From Pseudogemmobacter hezensis (GTDB lineage: Bacteria > Pseudomonadota > Alphaproteobacteria > Rhodobacterales > Rhodobacteraceae): 64,000 nucleotides of DNA. This document shows positions 43,333-52,261 of the stretch, in pieces; position 1 is the stretch's first letter; each line of letters starts with the position of its first letter. The position numbers and the translations under genes are program-made. Below the pieces are notes generated by a model. That model searched no databases. It was not told the origin of the DNA and worked only from the letters and a program-made list of their open reading frames with translations. The stretch is from assembly GCF_013155295.1 (NCBI RefSeq), contig NZ_JABJXT010000009.1, positions 1 through 64,000 of the forward strand, read 5' to 3'.

Positions 43333-45549
43333 TCAGTAACAGCGCCGCGCCGGGCCTGCCGCCTTGCCGCTGCCAAAGCCGATCAGATCCACCGAGAGGC
43401 CGAAGGATGTGGTCGGGTCCACACTAGCCGAGGTGGTGAAACGGCGCGAGAGCGAAAGATCGACGACCACGCATTCATTGCGATACTCAAAGCCTACGCC
43501 GGCAATGGTGCCGCGGTTCTCGTCGAAGTCATAGCGGCCCTCGGCCTTGGCCCGCAGCGCCGGATTGACCGTCCAGGCGGCATCGAAGGTCAGCTCGCGG
43601 GTGGGGTCGGGGCGATTCTCCTGGGGATCGGCAATCGACCACAGCGCCGACGAGGACAGCGTCAGCCAGTCATTCGAGGAAGAGATCCGCAGCTCGGCCT
43701 TGGTTGGGTCCATATCGTCGCCGATCACCGTGCGCCCGCTGGCCGAGATGCCATTGGGCAGGTTGATTGCAGCCGCCAGCAGCCAGTCGGAATGCATCCC
43801 GTTCAGACCCGAGGCATTGCTGAAATTGTCGGTGTCAGAGCGGCGAAAGACCTTGCCCATGGTGAAGGTGGCATTCCAGCCTGCCGGATCATAGCGCGTC
43901 CAGCTGAGGCCGACATTGGCGCGGCTGGATTGTTCAATCGCGTCAGAGCCGGGAAAGCGATCCAGCGACCAGATATTGCCCTCGTCAAATTCGACCAGCA
44001 CCGAATCCTCATTGGGCAGGCCAGAGCGGTCGCGGGTGGCACCGATCAGCTGCACCACCGGCTCCAGCACATGGGTTGCGCCACTGGCGGCAGCCTTGAC
44101 CAGCGGCCAGCGCAGCTCCAGCCCGGCGGCGGCATGGCTGCGGGTATAGCGCCCCTCGAAAACCGCATCCTGGCGCAGGCGGTAGGCATCGACCTGTGCC
44201 TCACCCAATAGCGTGGCCACAAGGCCCTGATCCGAGACAAAGCTGCGCCGCCAGTCGAAGCGCGCCGAAAGGCGGCTGACATCGCGCCCGTCCGAGATAC
44301 GGCTGAGTGCGCCTGCGGGCCGGGTTATATATGGGCTGGATGAGGTGCGGTAATGCGAGTGCCATTGCAGCCGGAAACCGCCCATCCCGCCCAGGGGCCC
44401 CAGCGAAAAGCGGCGCTGCAGCGTGGCATCGCCCACCAGGGATGGCAGGGTATTGTTGTCCTCATCATCCCTCAGCGACTGGAAGCTGACCATGCGCGCC
44501 GAGAAAAAGCCGTTGCGGCGCACCCGGCTGACCTCAACCCGGCTGTCGAGGCGGTCGGCATCGGAATAGCCGTAGTCCAGCAGATAGGCATTGTCCGAGG
44601 TGGTCTGGATGTCAAAGGACAGCCGGAAATCTTCGGGCAGGCGAAAGCCGCCGCGGGCGCGGAACCAGCCGCGGGTGTCGTCGTCGGTCAGCCGGTCATT
44701 GGTCAGCGCCCCTTCCAGCTCAATCGCGCCGGTGCGAAAGGCCTGGCGGTAGCGCAGCTCGATGGTCTGGCTGTCGCGGGTGCTGAGATAGGGGGTGATG
44801 GTCAGATCGCGGCTGTCACCAAGCGCGATGAAATAGGGCAGTTTCAGCCCGGTCCCCAGCGTCGAGGTGGTGCGCAGGCGCGGCGCCAGAAAGCCCGTGG
44901 CGCGGTCAAGCGTCGGGTCTGGCAGGCGCAGGCGCGGAATATAGGCCACGGGCAGGCCTGCGACGCGGAACTGGGCGTTTTCAAAGAAGATCATCCGCTC
45001 TTCTTTGTCGTGGATCACCCGTTTTGCGCGGATTTCCCACAAAGGGGTGGGGCGGGCGGCGCAGACCTTGCACGAAGAGGCCAGCACATTGTTCATCGCC
45101 GTATAGCGCCCGCCGACGCGGGCGATATTCCCGGCCGCCAGCTGCAGCTGACGGTCATAAACGACGCGGGCGCTTTGCAGGATCCCCTCAGACATATCGG
45201 TCGAAAGCTCGGCCTGTGAGGCCAGGATCACCACGCCGCCGGTGGCATCAGTCAGGGTCAGCGGCCCCTCGATCTGCAGGCGGTCGGTTGATTTGTCATA
45301 GATCACGCGGCTTGCGGTCAGGCGCTGGCCGTCCTGAAAGACCTCGACCTTGCCAGAGGCGATCAGGCGGTTTTCGCTGGCAATCTCAAGCCGGTCAGAG
45401 ATCAGGGTGGCGCGTTTTGCCTCATCCGGCTGGCTGTGGTCTGTCGTGCTGTCAGCCGTGTCGAAGCCCTGGGCGAAAAGGGCCGCGGGGGCTGCGCTGC
45501 TGCACAAAAGCGCGATGGTCAGTGTTGCAAACAGGCGGCGAAACCGCAT
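43333..45549 (-). CDS. lptD: LPS-assembly protein LptD
   Basis: A 738-residue outer-membrane barrel that inserts lipopolysaccharide into the outer leaflet. The signal peptide is RRLFATLTIALLCSSAAPAALFA. The OstA/LptA-like jellyroll domain follows (ATLISDRLEIASENRLIASGKVEVFQDGQRLTASRVIYD), then the barrel part with CKVCAARPTPLWEIRAKRV (the cysteine pair of this family), VAYIPRLRLPDPTLDRATGFLAP, and many alternating beta strands. Further cysteines (NECVVVD and the C-terminal RRCY) may complete disulfides. The ATG at 45549 follows GGAGGA and lies one base after the lptG stop. It is in an operon with lptF, lptG and surA. Confidence 0.96.
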   Translation of the reverse strand: MRFRRLFATLTIALLCSSAAPAALFAQGFDTADSTTDHSQPDEAKRATLISDRLEIASENRLIASGKVEVFQDGQRLTASRVIYDKSTDRLQIEGPLTLTDATGGVVILASQAELSTDMSEGILQSARVVYDRQLQLAAGNIARVGGRYTAMNNVLASSCKVCAARPTPLWEIRAKRVIHDKEERMIFFENAQFRVAGLPVAYIPRLRLPDPTLDRATGFLAPRLRTTSTLGTGLKLPYFIALGDSRDLTITPYLSTRDSQTIELRYRQAFRTGAIELEGALTNDRLTDDDTRGWFRARGGFRLPEDFRLSFDIQTTSDNAYLLDYGYSDADRLDSRVEVSRVRRNGFFSARMVSFQSLRDDEDNNTLPSLVGDATLQRRFSLGPLGGMGGFRLQWHSHYRTSSSPYITRPAGALSRISDGRDVSRLSARFDWRRSFVSDQGLVATLLGEAQVDAYRLRQDAVFEGRYTRSHAAAGLELRWPLVKAAASGATHVLEPVVQLIGATRDRSGLPNEDSVLVEFDEGNIWSLDRFPGSDAIEQSSRANVGLSWTRYDPAGWNATFTMGKVFRRSDTDNFSNASGLNGMHSDWLLAAAINLPNGISASGRTVIGDDMDPTKAELRISSSNDWLTLSSSALWSIADPQENRPDPTRELTFDAAWTVNPALRAKAEGRYDFDENRGTIAGVGFEYRNECVVVDLSLSRRFTTSASVDPTTSFGLSVDLIGFGSGKAAGPARRCY

Positions 45550-45550
45550 C

Positions 45551-46648
45551 TCAACCGTCCTCCAGATGCAACAACAAACCAAGCGCCAGCATAACCGCCG
45601 CGACGGGCGGGCTCCATGCGGCAAGAGATACCGGAATTTGCCCGCTCTCGCCAAGGGCCTGCGCGAAATTGCGCAGGAAAAACAGCGCAAAGCCCGCAAG
45701 GATGGCGTAAAGCACACGGATCCCGGTCTTTCCGGCCCTTGTATGGCGCATGGTAAAGCCCGCAGCGACCAGCACCATGGCGGTCAGCAAAAGCGGTTGG
45801 GCCAGCTCCATCTGGAACCAGAGTTTGTAGGATCGTGCTGAGAACCCCGCCTGTTCCAGTCCCTTGATATAAGAGGGCAGCTGCCAGACCGGCACCGCCG
45901 AGGGGGTGCCGAAACTGTCGCGGATCCGCTCTGGCGTCAGGTCAGAGGGCAGACGGGTGCCATCGGGCCAGCTTTGCACCGACAGCTCGGGATTGGCGGC
46001 GGAAAGGTTCCAGACCCGCGCCCCCTCCAGCGACCAGGCGCCGGGCAAAAGACGGGCCTGACGGGCCTCGATCCGGGTGACGGGCAGGCCCTCCTGGCCA
46101 AAGGTCAGGAAGGTGACGCCGCTGAGTTCAGTGCCGTCGAAATTGGCGCGGGCGGCCTGGATCACTGTCTGGCCATAACTGCCGCCCTGGCGCAGCCAAA
46201 GCCCCGAGTCAGAGACCGAAAGCACCGAACTGCCCTCGGCCGCATAGCGGGCCGAAAGGTCGTCATAGGCCCGCGAGGTGGCCGCAACCAGCGGGTTCAG
46301 CACCGCAACCGCCAGCACCCCGATCAGCGTTGCCACCACCACAGGTGCCGCCAGAAACCGCAGCCCCGAGCGCCCGGCGGCCCGCACCACCACCAGCTCG
46401 GACGAGCGTGCCAGCGACAGGAAAAGCGCAATCGCCCCCATCACGAAGATCAGCGGCAAAATGCGGTAAAGCGTTTCGGGCACATTCAGCAGCGAGAGGT
46501 GAAAGGCATTGCCGAGGCTTGCGCCCTTGCCAGAGAATTTGCGCAGCTGCTCGATCATGTCGATCAGCATCAGAATGCCGAAAAACACCAGGAAAACCTG
46601 ACCCACCGTCATGGCAAAGCGGCGTGTGATGTAGAAAGACAGTGTCAT
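45551..46648 (-). CDS. lptG: LPS export permease LptG
   Basis: A 365-residue inner-membrane permease of the LptB2FG transporter. The N-terminal transmembrane pair begins SFYITRRFAMTVGQVFLVFFGILMLIDMIEQLRKF, followed by a segment with LPLIFVMGAIALFLSLARSSELVVVRAAG (the coupling-helix region). A periplasmic beta-jellyroll occupies about 125–270, and three C-terminal membrane helices end in LLLHLEDG. It overlaps lptF by four bases and abuts lptD. Confidence 0.96.
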   Translation of the reverse strand: MTLSFYITRRFAMTVGQVFLVFFGILMLIDMIEQLRKFSGKGASLGNAFHLSLLNVPETLYRILPLIFVMGAIALFLSLARSSELVVVRAAGRSGLRFLAAPVVVATLIGVLAVAVLNPLVAATSRAYDDLSARYAAEGSSVLSVSDSGLWLRQGGSYGQTVIQAARANFDGTELSGVTFLTFGQEGLPVTRIEARQARLLPGAWSLEGARVWNLSAANPELSVQSWPDGTRLPSDLTPERIRDSFGTPSAVPVWQLPSYIKGLEQAGFSARSYKLWFQMELAQPLLLTAMVLVAAGFTMRHTRAGKTGIRVLYAILAGFALFFLRNFAQALGESGQIPVSLAAWSPPVAAVMLALGLLLHLEDG

Positions 46649-47793
46649 GCGCGCGCCTCACTGTCCGTGCCGCCATCGGCGGCTTTGTTCCTGATCCGGC
46701 GGGGTCTGCCTGCAACCCACAAAAGGATCACCGACAGGATCGCGCCTGCCAGCGGCGCGGCATAGACCAGCGGCCAGCGGGCCTCAGATCGCAATGCGGC
46801 ACCGGATCCGGCGGTTGATACCAGCTGCATCAGGATGATCAGCACCACCGCGCCGGCAATCTGTTTCCACAGGCCAAAGCGCGAATAGCCCCCCAGCATC
46901 AGCGCCGAAAAACCCAGAAGCGGCGCGACAAGGCCCAGAAGCGCGCTGGAGATCCGGCCATGCCCCTCTTCCAGCAGTTTGGCGCGGCCCTCTCCGGTCT
47001 CATCCTGCACGGCCTGATCGGCACGCAGCAGGGCAGGCGTCGGCATCTCGCGCAGATTGCGGGTGCCGCTGGCCCTGACATTGATGATCCCCGCCATATC
47101 AAGGGTGAAATCGGCAAAGCGGGTGACGGAAAGCCTGCGATCCTCATCGCGGGTCACGCTTTGCGCCATGCCGTCCAGCATCACCAGCCGCGGCGCGGGA
47201 TCGCCGCGCACGATCAGCGCCTGGCGGGCGGTATAGGTGACGCGCTCTTTCGGATCACGCTCATCGGTCAGGAAAATATCGTTCAGCTCGCCTTGCTGGC
47301 TGATCTCGCGGATGTAAAGCGTGACGCCATCGGCCGGATGCATGAAGCGCCCCTCATTGAGGAAACGCGCGGTGATGTTCTCGGATATCTCGGCCGAGCG
47401 TTCCGACAGTCGCGCCTGGCTTTGCGGCACCAGGAAATTGGTCAGCACCATCTGCATGCCAAAGACGCAGATCCCGAAGAACAGCACCGGACGCGCCAGC
47501 CGGAACGCCGAGAACCCGGTGGCCTGCATCACCACCAGTTCCGAATCCTGCATCAGCCGGTTGATCGCATAAAGGCAGGCCGCAAAGGCCGAGACAGGCA
47601 GCACCAGCCGGATCACATTTGGAAGTGTCAGCAGCGAAAACTCGACAAAGACCAGCGCCGTCTGACCGTCACCGATCAGCTGGTCAAACAGCCCTACAGC
47701 CCGATTGACCCAATAGACCGCCACCAGCACCAGGCTGAAAAAGCCGAACAGGGCCAAAAGCTGAGACAGAAGGTAACGGTCGAATTTCGACAA
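46645..47793 (-). CDS. lptF: LPS export permease LptF
   Basis: A 382-residue partner permease of LptG. It starts MSKFDRYLLSQLLALFGFFSLVLVAVYWVNRAVGLF. The coupling region is VLPVSAFAACLYAINRLMQDSELVVMQATG, followed by the periplasmic jellyroll (about 130–275) and C-terminal helices. The last 25 residues are hydrophilic (RPRRIRNKAADGGTDSEARA). It is the first gene of the lpt operon; its promoter should lie in the 282-base divergent gap shared with pepA. Confidence 0.96.
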   Translation of the reverse strand: MSKFDRYLLSQLLALFGFFSLVLVAVYWVNRAVGLFDQLIGDGQTALVFVEFSLLTLPNVIRLVLPVSAFAACLYAINRLMQDSELVVMQATGFSAFRLARPVLFFGICVFGMQMVLTNFLVPQSQARLSERSAEISENITARFLNEGRFMHPADGVTLYIREISQQGELNDIFLTDERDPKERVTYTARQALIVRGDPAPRLVMLDGMAQSVTRDEDRRLSVTRFADFTLDMAGIINVRASGTRNLREMPTPALLRADQAVQDETGEGRAKLLEEGHGRISSALLGLVAPLLGFSALMLGGYSRFGLWKQIAGAVVLIILMQLVSTAGSGAALRSEARWPLVYAAPLAGAILSVILLWVAGRPRRIRNKAADGGTDSEARA

Positions 47794-48075
47794 GTTTAAT
47801 CTCGCCTGAGGTTCTGGTCAGATTTCCTGGTCCGCATTTAGGCCCGAAGGCGGCAGACCCGCAAGCGACAGATCGGATATTTGGCGCAACTGCGGGCGAA
47901 AACCCGCTTTCGGCCGGGCTGGGGGCCGGGCGGCGAAAATTCTGCGGTCGTTAAAACTGATCTCTGGTCAAGCCCGGCGCAGAGGTCTAGCTTTGCGCGA
48001 AGGGCAGGATCCAGGGGGCCAGGAGGTCGGGATCCGCTGCTGCCCGAGTTGATTTTTTGACAGGAAAACAAAACC

Positions 48076-49545
48076 ATGTCGCAACCAGTTCAGATCCGGT
48101 TTGAAGAGGCGCAAGAGGCGGATCTGACCGCTCTCACCGGGCAGATCGCCATTTTTGCCGATGCAGCCGCCCCTTTGTCGCCGCTTGCACGCAAGCTGGA
48201 CCGGGCGGCGAAGGGCGCTTTCAGCCGGGCCGTCGCCTCTGACGCCTTTGCAAAGCTGAAGCCCGGCGAAGGGCTTGAGCTGGCTTTCCCCGCAGGCCTT
48301 GCCGCTGATGCGGTGCAGATCCTGCGCCTGCCCAAACGCACCGATACCCAGGCCGCCCGCAAGGCAGGTGCGGTGATCGGTGCTGCGCATCGCAGCCAGC
48401 CGCTGACCGTCCTGGCCGAGGGGCACCCGAAAAGCGCCGAGATCGCCTTTGGTCTGGCGATCAGGGCCTATGAGTTTGAGATCTACCGCTCGGGCGAGAA
48501 AAAGCCCTGGGGCCCGGTCGCGTTCCGGGTGACGAAGCCCGAAGAGGTCGCGGCCAGTGCGGCCCCGCTGGCGGCCCTGGCGGAAGGGGTGTTCTTCACC
48601 CGCGATCTGATCAATGAGCCCGCCAATGTGCTGACGACATTCGAGTTCGCCGCCCGGCTGGCCGCCATGCAGGAGCTGGGTCTTGATGTCGAGATCCTTG
48701 AGGAAGAAGAGCTTGAACGGCTTGGCATGCGGGCGCTGCTGGGGGTCGGGCAGGGGTCCGAGAGCCCCTCGAAAGTGGTGGTGATGCAATGGCGCGGCGG
48801 CGCGAAGGATGAGGCTCCGCTGGCGCTGATCGGCAAGGGCGTCTGTTTCGACACTGGCGGTATCAGCCTGAAGCCTGCCGCCGGCATGGAAGATATGGTG
48901 ATGGATATGGGCGGCGCTGGCACGGTGGCGGGCGTTATGCGCACCCTGGCCCTGCGCAAGGCCAAAACCAATGTCGTGGGTATCGTTGGCCTGGTTGAGA
49001 ATATGCCCGATGGCCGTGCGCAGCGCCCCGGCGATGTGGTGAAGTCCATGAAGGGCGACACGATCGAGGTCATCAATACTGACGCCGAGGGCCGTCTCGT
49101 GCTGGCCGATGTGCTTTGGTATGCGCAGGAGCGTTTCAGCCCGCGTGGCATGATCGATCTGGCGACGCTGACGGGGGCGGTGATTGTCGCGCTTGGCAAT
49201 GAGAATGCGGGCGTGTTCTCGAATGATGACACGCTTTGCAACGCCTTCCTGAAAGCCGCCGAGGCCGAGGCCGAGGGCGCCTGGCGTCTGCCTCTGGGCG
49301 ACGCCTATGATGCGATGCTGAAAAGCCGCGTCGCCGATATGCGCAATTCCTGTGGGCGCGAGGCGGGCTCGATCACCGCGGCGCAGTTCCTGCAGCGGTT
49401 CGTGAAGGCCGATATGCCCTGGATCCACCTGGATATCGCGGGCACGGCCTGGGCGAAATCGGGCACCGCTTTCAGCCCCAAAGGTGCGACGGGCTGGGGG
49501 GTGCGGGCGCTGAACCGCCTGATCCAGGATCGGTTCGAGGGCTGA
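48076..49545 (+). CDS. pepA: Leucyl aminopeptidase (M17)
   Basis: A 489-residue cytosolic aminopeptidase with two metal ions. The signature NTDAEGRL is at residues 334–341. Upstream metal-binding residues sit in LIGKGVCFDTGGISLKPAAGMEDMVMDMGG, and the catalytic region continues as VVGIVGLVENMPDGRAQRPGDVV. The N-terminal macro-like domain is divergent, as usual. It is divergent from lptF and seven bases upstream of holC; PepA followed by the chi subunit gene is a common arrangement. Confidence 0.96.
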   Translation: MSQPVQIRFEEAQEADLTALTGQIAIFADAAAPLSPLARKLDRAAKGAFSRAVASDAFAKLKPGEGLELAFPAGLAADAVQILRLPKRTDTQAARKAGAVIGAAHRSQPLTVLAEGHPKSAEIAFGLAIRAYEFEIYRSGEKKPWGPVAFRVTKPEEVAASAAPLAALAEGVFFTRDLINEPANVLTTFEFAARLAAMQELGLDVEILEEEELERLGMRALLGVGQGSESPSKVVVMQWRGGAKDEAPLALIGKGVCFDTGGISLKPAAGMEDMVMDMGGAGTVAGVMRTLALRKAKTNVVGIVGLVENMPDGRAQRPGDVVKSMKGDTIEVINTDAEGRLVLADVLWYAQERFSPRGMIDLATLTGAVIVALGNENAGVFSNDDTLCNAFLKAAEAEAEGAWRLPLGDAYDAMLKSRVADMRNSCGREAGSITAAQFLQRFVKADMPWIHLDIAGTAWAKSGTAFSPKGATGWGVRALNRLIQDRFEG

Positions 49546-49552
49546 GGGGCCG

Positions 49553-50020
49553 ATGGGGGCTGTCAAATTCTATCATCTGACCGGCCGCAGCCTTGTTGAG
49601 GCTGCGCGCCCCATCCTGACCCAGGCGCTGGCCCAGGGCTGGCGGGTCATGATGCGCAGCCCCTCGCGCCCGCTGTTGCAGGAGCTGGATCTTCAGCTTT
49701 GGCAGCCGAGCGTCAGCTTCCTGCCCCATGGCCTGGAGGGCGGCGCGCATGACAGCACGCAGCCCGTGCTTTTGGGGGCGGGGGCGGCGGTCAATGGGGC
49801 AAAGGCGGTCATGCTGCTGCCTGGCGCGGTGATCGACCCGGACGAGGCCGCCCGGATGGAGCGGGTCTGGCTGCTGTTTGAGGATGCCGATGATCAGCAG
49901 ATGAAGGCAGCCCGCCAGGAGTGGAGGGCGGTGGTGGCCGCAGGTCTGGTGGCGGAATACTGGTCGGATGAAACCGGACGTTGGGTGATGAAAACCTCAA
50001 CCGGCGGCGCGGCGGGCTAA
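49553..50020 (+). CDS. holC: DNA polymerase III chi subunit
   Basis: A 155-residue HolC that links the clamp loader to single-stranded DNA-binding protein. Recognisable parts are VKFYHLTGRSLVEAARPILTQALAQGWRVMM, the FLPHG segment, and FEDADDQQMKAARQEWRAVVAAGLVAEYWSDETGRWVMKTS at the end. Start and length fit the family. It follows pepA by seven bases. Confidence 0.94.
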   Translation: MGAVKFYHLTGRSLVEAARPILTQALAQGWRVMMRSPSRPLLQELDLQLWQPSVSFLPHGLEGGAHDSTQPVLLGAGAAVNGAKAVMLLPGAVIDPDEAARMERVWLLFEDADDQQMKAARQEWRAVVAAGLVAEYWSDETGRWVMKTSTGGAAG

Positions 50021-50057
50021 GACGGCTGGCCTTCCGGCGGGCGCGGCTATGCCTTTC

Positions 50058-50636
50058 TCAGCGCGTCAGGATCATCCGGTCGCCCTCAATGCGGATCGAA
50101 AAGCGGCGCAGGTAATCCATGCCCAGCAGCGAGCCGTCCATCTCGCCCTCATTGACCCAGGCATCGACACCGTAATCGTCGAAGGGCCCAAAGCTCACCT
50201 GATCCAGCCCGACGCGGGCGGTGCGCACGATGCCATTGGCGGTAGAGGCCTCACCGAAATAGCGCAGCTCATCAGGGTGAAAGCCCAGCCGTTCGGCGTC
50301 TTTCTGGGTCAGCACCATATTGGTCGCTCCGGTATCGACCATGAAAAACACCTCGGTCTGATTGATGTCGATGGCGGCGTAGAAATGGCCATCAGCGGCG
50401 CGACGCAGCACCATCTCGCCCGCATCGCTGGCCATCTGGCGCGGGCGGCTGCCGGAGTTGATGTCCTGCCACAGCCCATATCCGGCGGCGAGGCCGACAA
50501 AAATCAGCCCCCAGGCCGCAAAACTGCGCATCGCCACACCCATGCGGCCGCGATATTCAACCATCATCCAGCCACCAAGGGCCGCCAGCAACAGGCTGAG
50601 ATAAACAAGGCGCGGCCACAGTTCTGAATCCATCAC
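50058..50636 (-). CDS. Retropepsin-like clan AA aspartic protease (TIGR02281 type)
   Basis: A 192-residue membrane-anchored protein. Two N-terminal hydrophobic segments (about 8–27 and 38–57) precede a single aspartic-protease domain with the catalytic DTGA at Asp101 (FFMVDTGATNMVLT). The flap-like region has TANGIVRTARVGLDQVSFGPF, and GSLLGMDYLRRFSIRIEGDRMILTR closes the domain. As in retropepsins, a dimer is needed for activity. The substrate is unknown. Confidence 0.9.
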   Translation of the reverse strand: MMDSELWPRLVYLSLLLAALGGWMMVEYRGRMGVAMRSFAAWGLIFVGLAAGYGLWQDINSGSRPRQMASDAGEMVLRRAADGHFYAAIDINQTEVFFMVDTGATNMVLTQKDAERLGFHPDELRYFGEASTANGIVRTARVGLDQVSFGPFDDYGVDAWVNEGEMDGSLLGMDYLRRFSIRIEGDRMILTR

Positions 50637-50723
50637 TCTCTCCGATTGCGCGCGGCGCAGCTGCTTTGGGGCGCGGCCAATGGGCCGGAGTATGGGCGAA
50701 AGCCCTGCATTGGGAAAGGGTGT

Positions 50724-51344
50724 TCAGCCCGCAATCAGGCCGGTCTGGCGCACCCCGTCGATCACGAATTGCACAGAAAGCGCGGCCAGCAGCATCCCCA
50801 GCAACCGGGTGATCACCACGGTTCCGGTGCGGCCCAAAAGCCGCTCGATCGGTGGTGAGGCCAGCAGGAACAGGAAGGTGACCAGCATGATTGCGCCCAG
50901 CAAAAGGATCACCCCCAGTTTGGCGCTGATCCCGTCGCCCGCCTGGCCCATCAAAAGGATCATGGTGGCAATCGCGCCGGGGCCCGCGATCAGCGGTGTG
51001 GCCAGCGGAAAGACCGAAGGATCATGATCAGGGTCGGGAAGCTGCCCCTCACGCCGCTGGGTGCGGCGTTCAAACAGCATATCCAGCGCGGTCAGGAACA
51101 GAAGAATGCCGCCTGCGATGCGGAAGGCGGGCATTGAGATGCCGATAAAGCCAAGGATCTTTTCGCCAAACAGCCCAAAGACCAGCAAGAGGAAGGCCGC
51201 GATCAGGCAGGCGCGCCGCGCCATTGCACGGCGGCGGGCGGTATCCATCCCCTGGGTCAGGGCGATGAACAAAGGCACCAGTCCTGGCGGGTCGATCACC
51301 ACGAAAAGCGTGGCAAAGGCGGTAATAAGAAATGCACTGTCCAT
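50724..51344 (-). CDS. MarC-family membrane protein
   Basis: A 206-residue inner-membrane protein with about six hydrophobic segments. The family signature is visible as FATLFVVIDPPGLVPLFIALTQGM near the start and FPLATPLIAGPGAIATMILL in the middle (a repeated inverted half). MarC proteins were once linked to multiple antibiotic resistance but have no proven function. A terminator of the upstream nitroreductase gene lies between the two genes. Confidence 0.92.
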   Translation of the reverse strand: MDSAFLITAFATLFVVIDPPGLVPLFIALTQGMDTARRRAMARRACLIAAFLLLVFGLFGEKILGFIGISMPAFRIAGGILLFLTALDMLFERRTQRREGQLPDPDHDPSVFPLATPLIAGPGAIATMILLMGQAGDGISAKLGVILLLGAIMLVTFLFLLASPPIERLLGRTGTVVITRLLGMLLAALSVQFVIDGVRQTGLIAG

Positions 51345-51420
51345 ATGTGACTGTCAGCGCCGCAGGCGGGCCAGGTCAAGGAAAATCATCGTAAAAACCG
51401 GGCTTTCGCCCTGAAATGCG

Positions 51421-51446
51421 AAAAGGGGAAGGCGGCTGGCCTTCCC
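51421..51446 (-). terminator. Intrinsic terminator after the nitroreductase gene
   Basis: GGGAAGGC (51426–51433) pairs with GCCTTCCC (51439–51446) around a five-base loop. On the minus strand the hairpin is followed by a C and TTTT (51421–51424), a good intrinsic terminator about 90 bases past the nitroreductase stop. Confidence 0.8.
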
Positions 51447-51533
51447 ATTTGTCTGACTGTGATCATCTGGCCCGGCGACAGCACGATGCTCAGGCGTAGC
51501 TAACGCCGGGCCCAGGCGGGACTTATGCCAGGC

Positions 51534-52133
51534 TTACTTGCCCAGGGTTACAAAACGGCCTTCATCGGCGATGAAGCTTTTCTCCTGGAAGCCAGCCTCA
51601 TTCGAGCCAAAGGGAAGCTGCGCCTGCAGTTTCCAGCTGGCGGGGATGTTGAACTCTTTGGCGAAGGGCTCGTCGGCGATCGGGCTGTAGTGCTGCAGGC
51701 TGCCGCCGATGCCCTCTTCGGCCAGGGCGGTCCAGACGGCGATTTGCGCCATGCCTGCCGAATGCAGCGAGAAGCCGGGGAAGGCCTCAGCGTAAAGCGG
51801 GTAGTTTTCCTGCAGGCCTTTGATGGTGTCCTGGTCTTCATAGAACAGAACGGTGCCAACGCCTGCGGCAAAGCTTTTCAGCTTGGCCTCGGTGCCGGCG
51901 AATTGCTCGGCGGGAAGGCAGGCGCGCAGCACATCGGCGATCAGCGCCCAGGCTTTCTCGCTGCGCTCACCGAACAGGATCACGGCCCGCGCGCTTTGCG
52001 AGTTGAAGGACGAAGGCGAGAGGCGGATCGCCTCTTTGATCAGCGCCTCGATCTCATCATTCGAGAGCGAGACATTGCGGCCAAGCGCATATTGCGAGCG
52101 ACGTTTGGCAAGAAGTTCGAGCGTTTTCGACAT
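51534..52133 (-). CDS. Nitroreductase-family flavoprotein
   Basis: A 199-residue FMN-dependent oxidoreductase of the group containing YdgI/HBN1-like nitroreductases. The conserved pieces are LAKRRSQYALGRNVSLSNDEIEALIKEAIRLSPSSFNSQSARAVILFGE at the N-terminus, HSAGMAQIAVWTALAEEGIGGSLQHYSP in the middle, and LPFGSNEAGFQEKSFI near the end. It could reduce nitroaromatics or quinones, or act in redox stress; the natural substrate is unknown. A terminator follows it. Confidence 0.92.
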   Translation of the reverse strand: MSKTLELLAKRRSQYALGRNVSLSNDEIEALIKEAIRLSPSSFNSQSARAVILFGERSEKAWALIADVLRACLPAEQFAGTEAKLKSFAAGVGTVLFYEDQDTIKGLQENYPLYAEAFPGFSLHSAGMAQIAVWTALAEEGIGGSLQHYSPIADEPFAKEFNIPASWKLQAQLPFGSNEAGFQEKSFIADEGRFVTLGK

Positions 52134-52261
52134 TATCCGAAGCCTTAACAGATGCCGCCGCAGCGGCGTTTTCGTTGCCGCAAAGAAACGCCCTGATCAG
52201 AAGAATTTCAACCCAGGACAACTGTGCACAGGCGAACAACCCGGGTTCATCTGTGCGTCAG

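Noticed and set aside
47968-49566. 532-codon minus-strand frame across pepA
   Set aside because: PepA carries the M17 signature; the reverse frame is a shadow.
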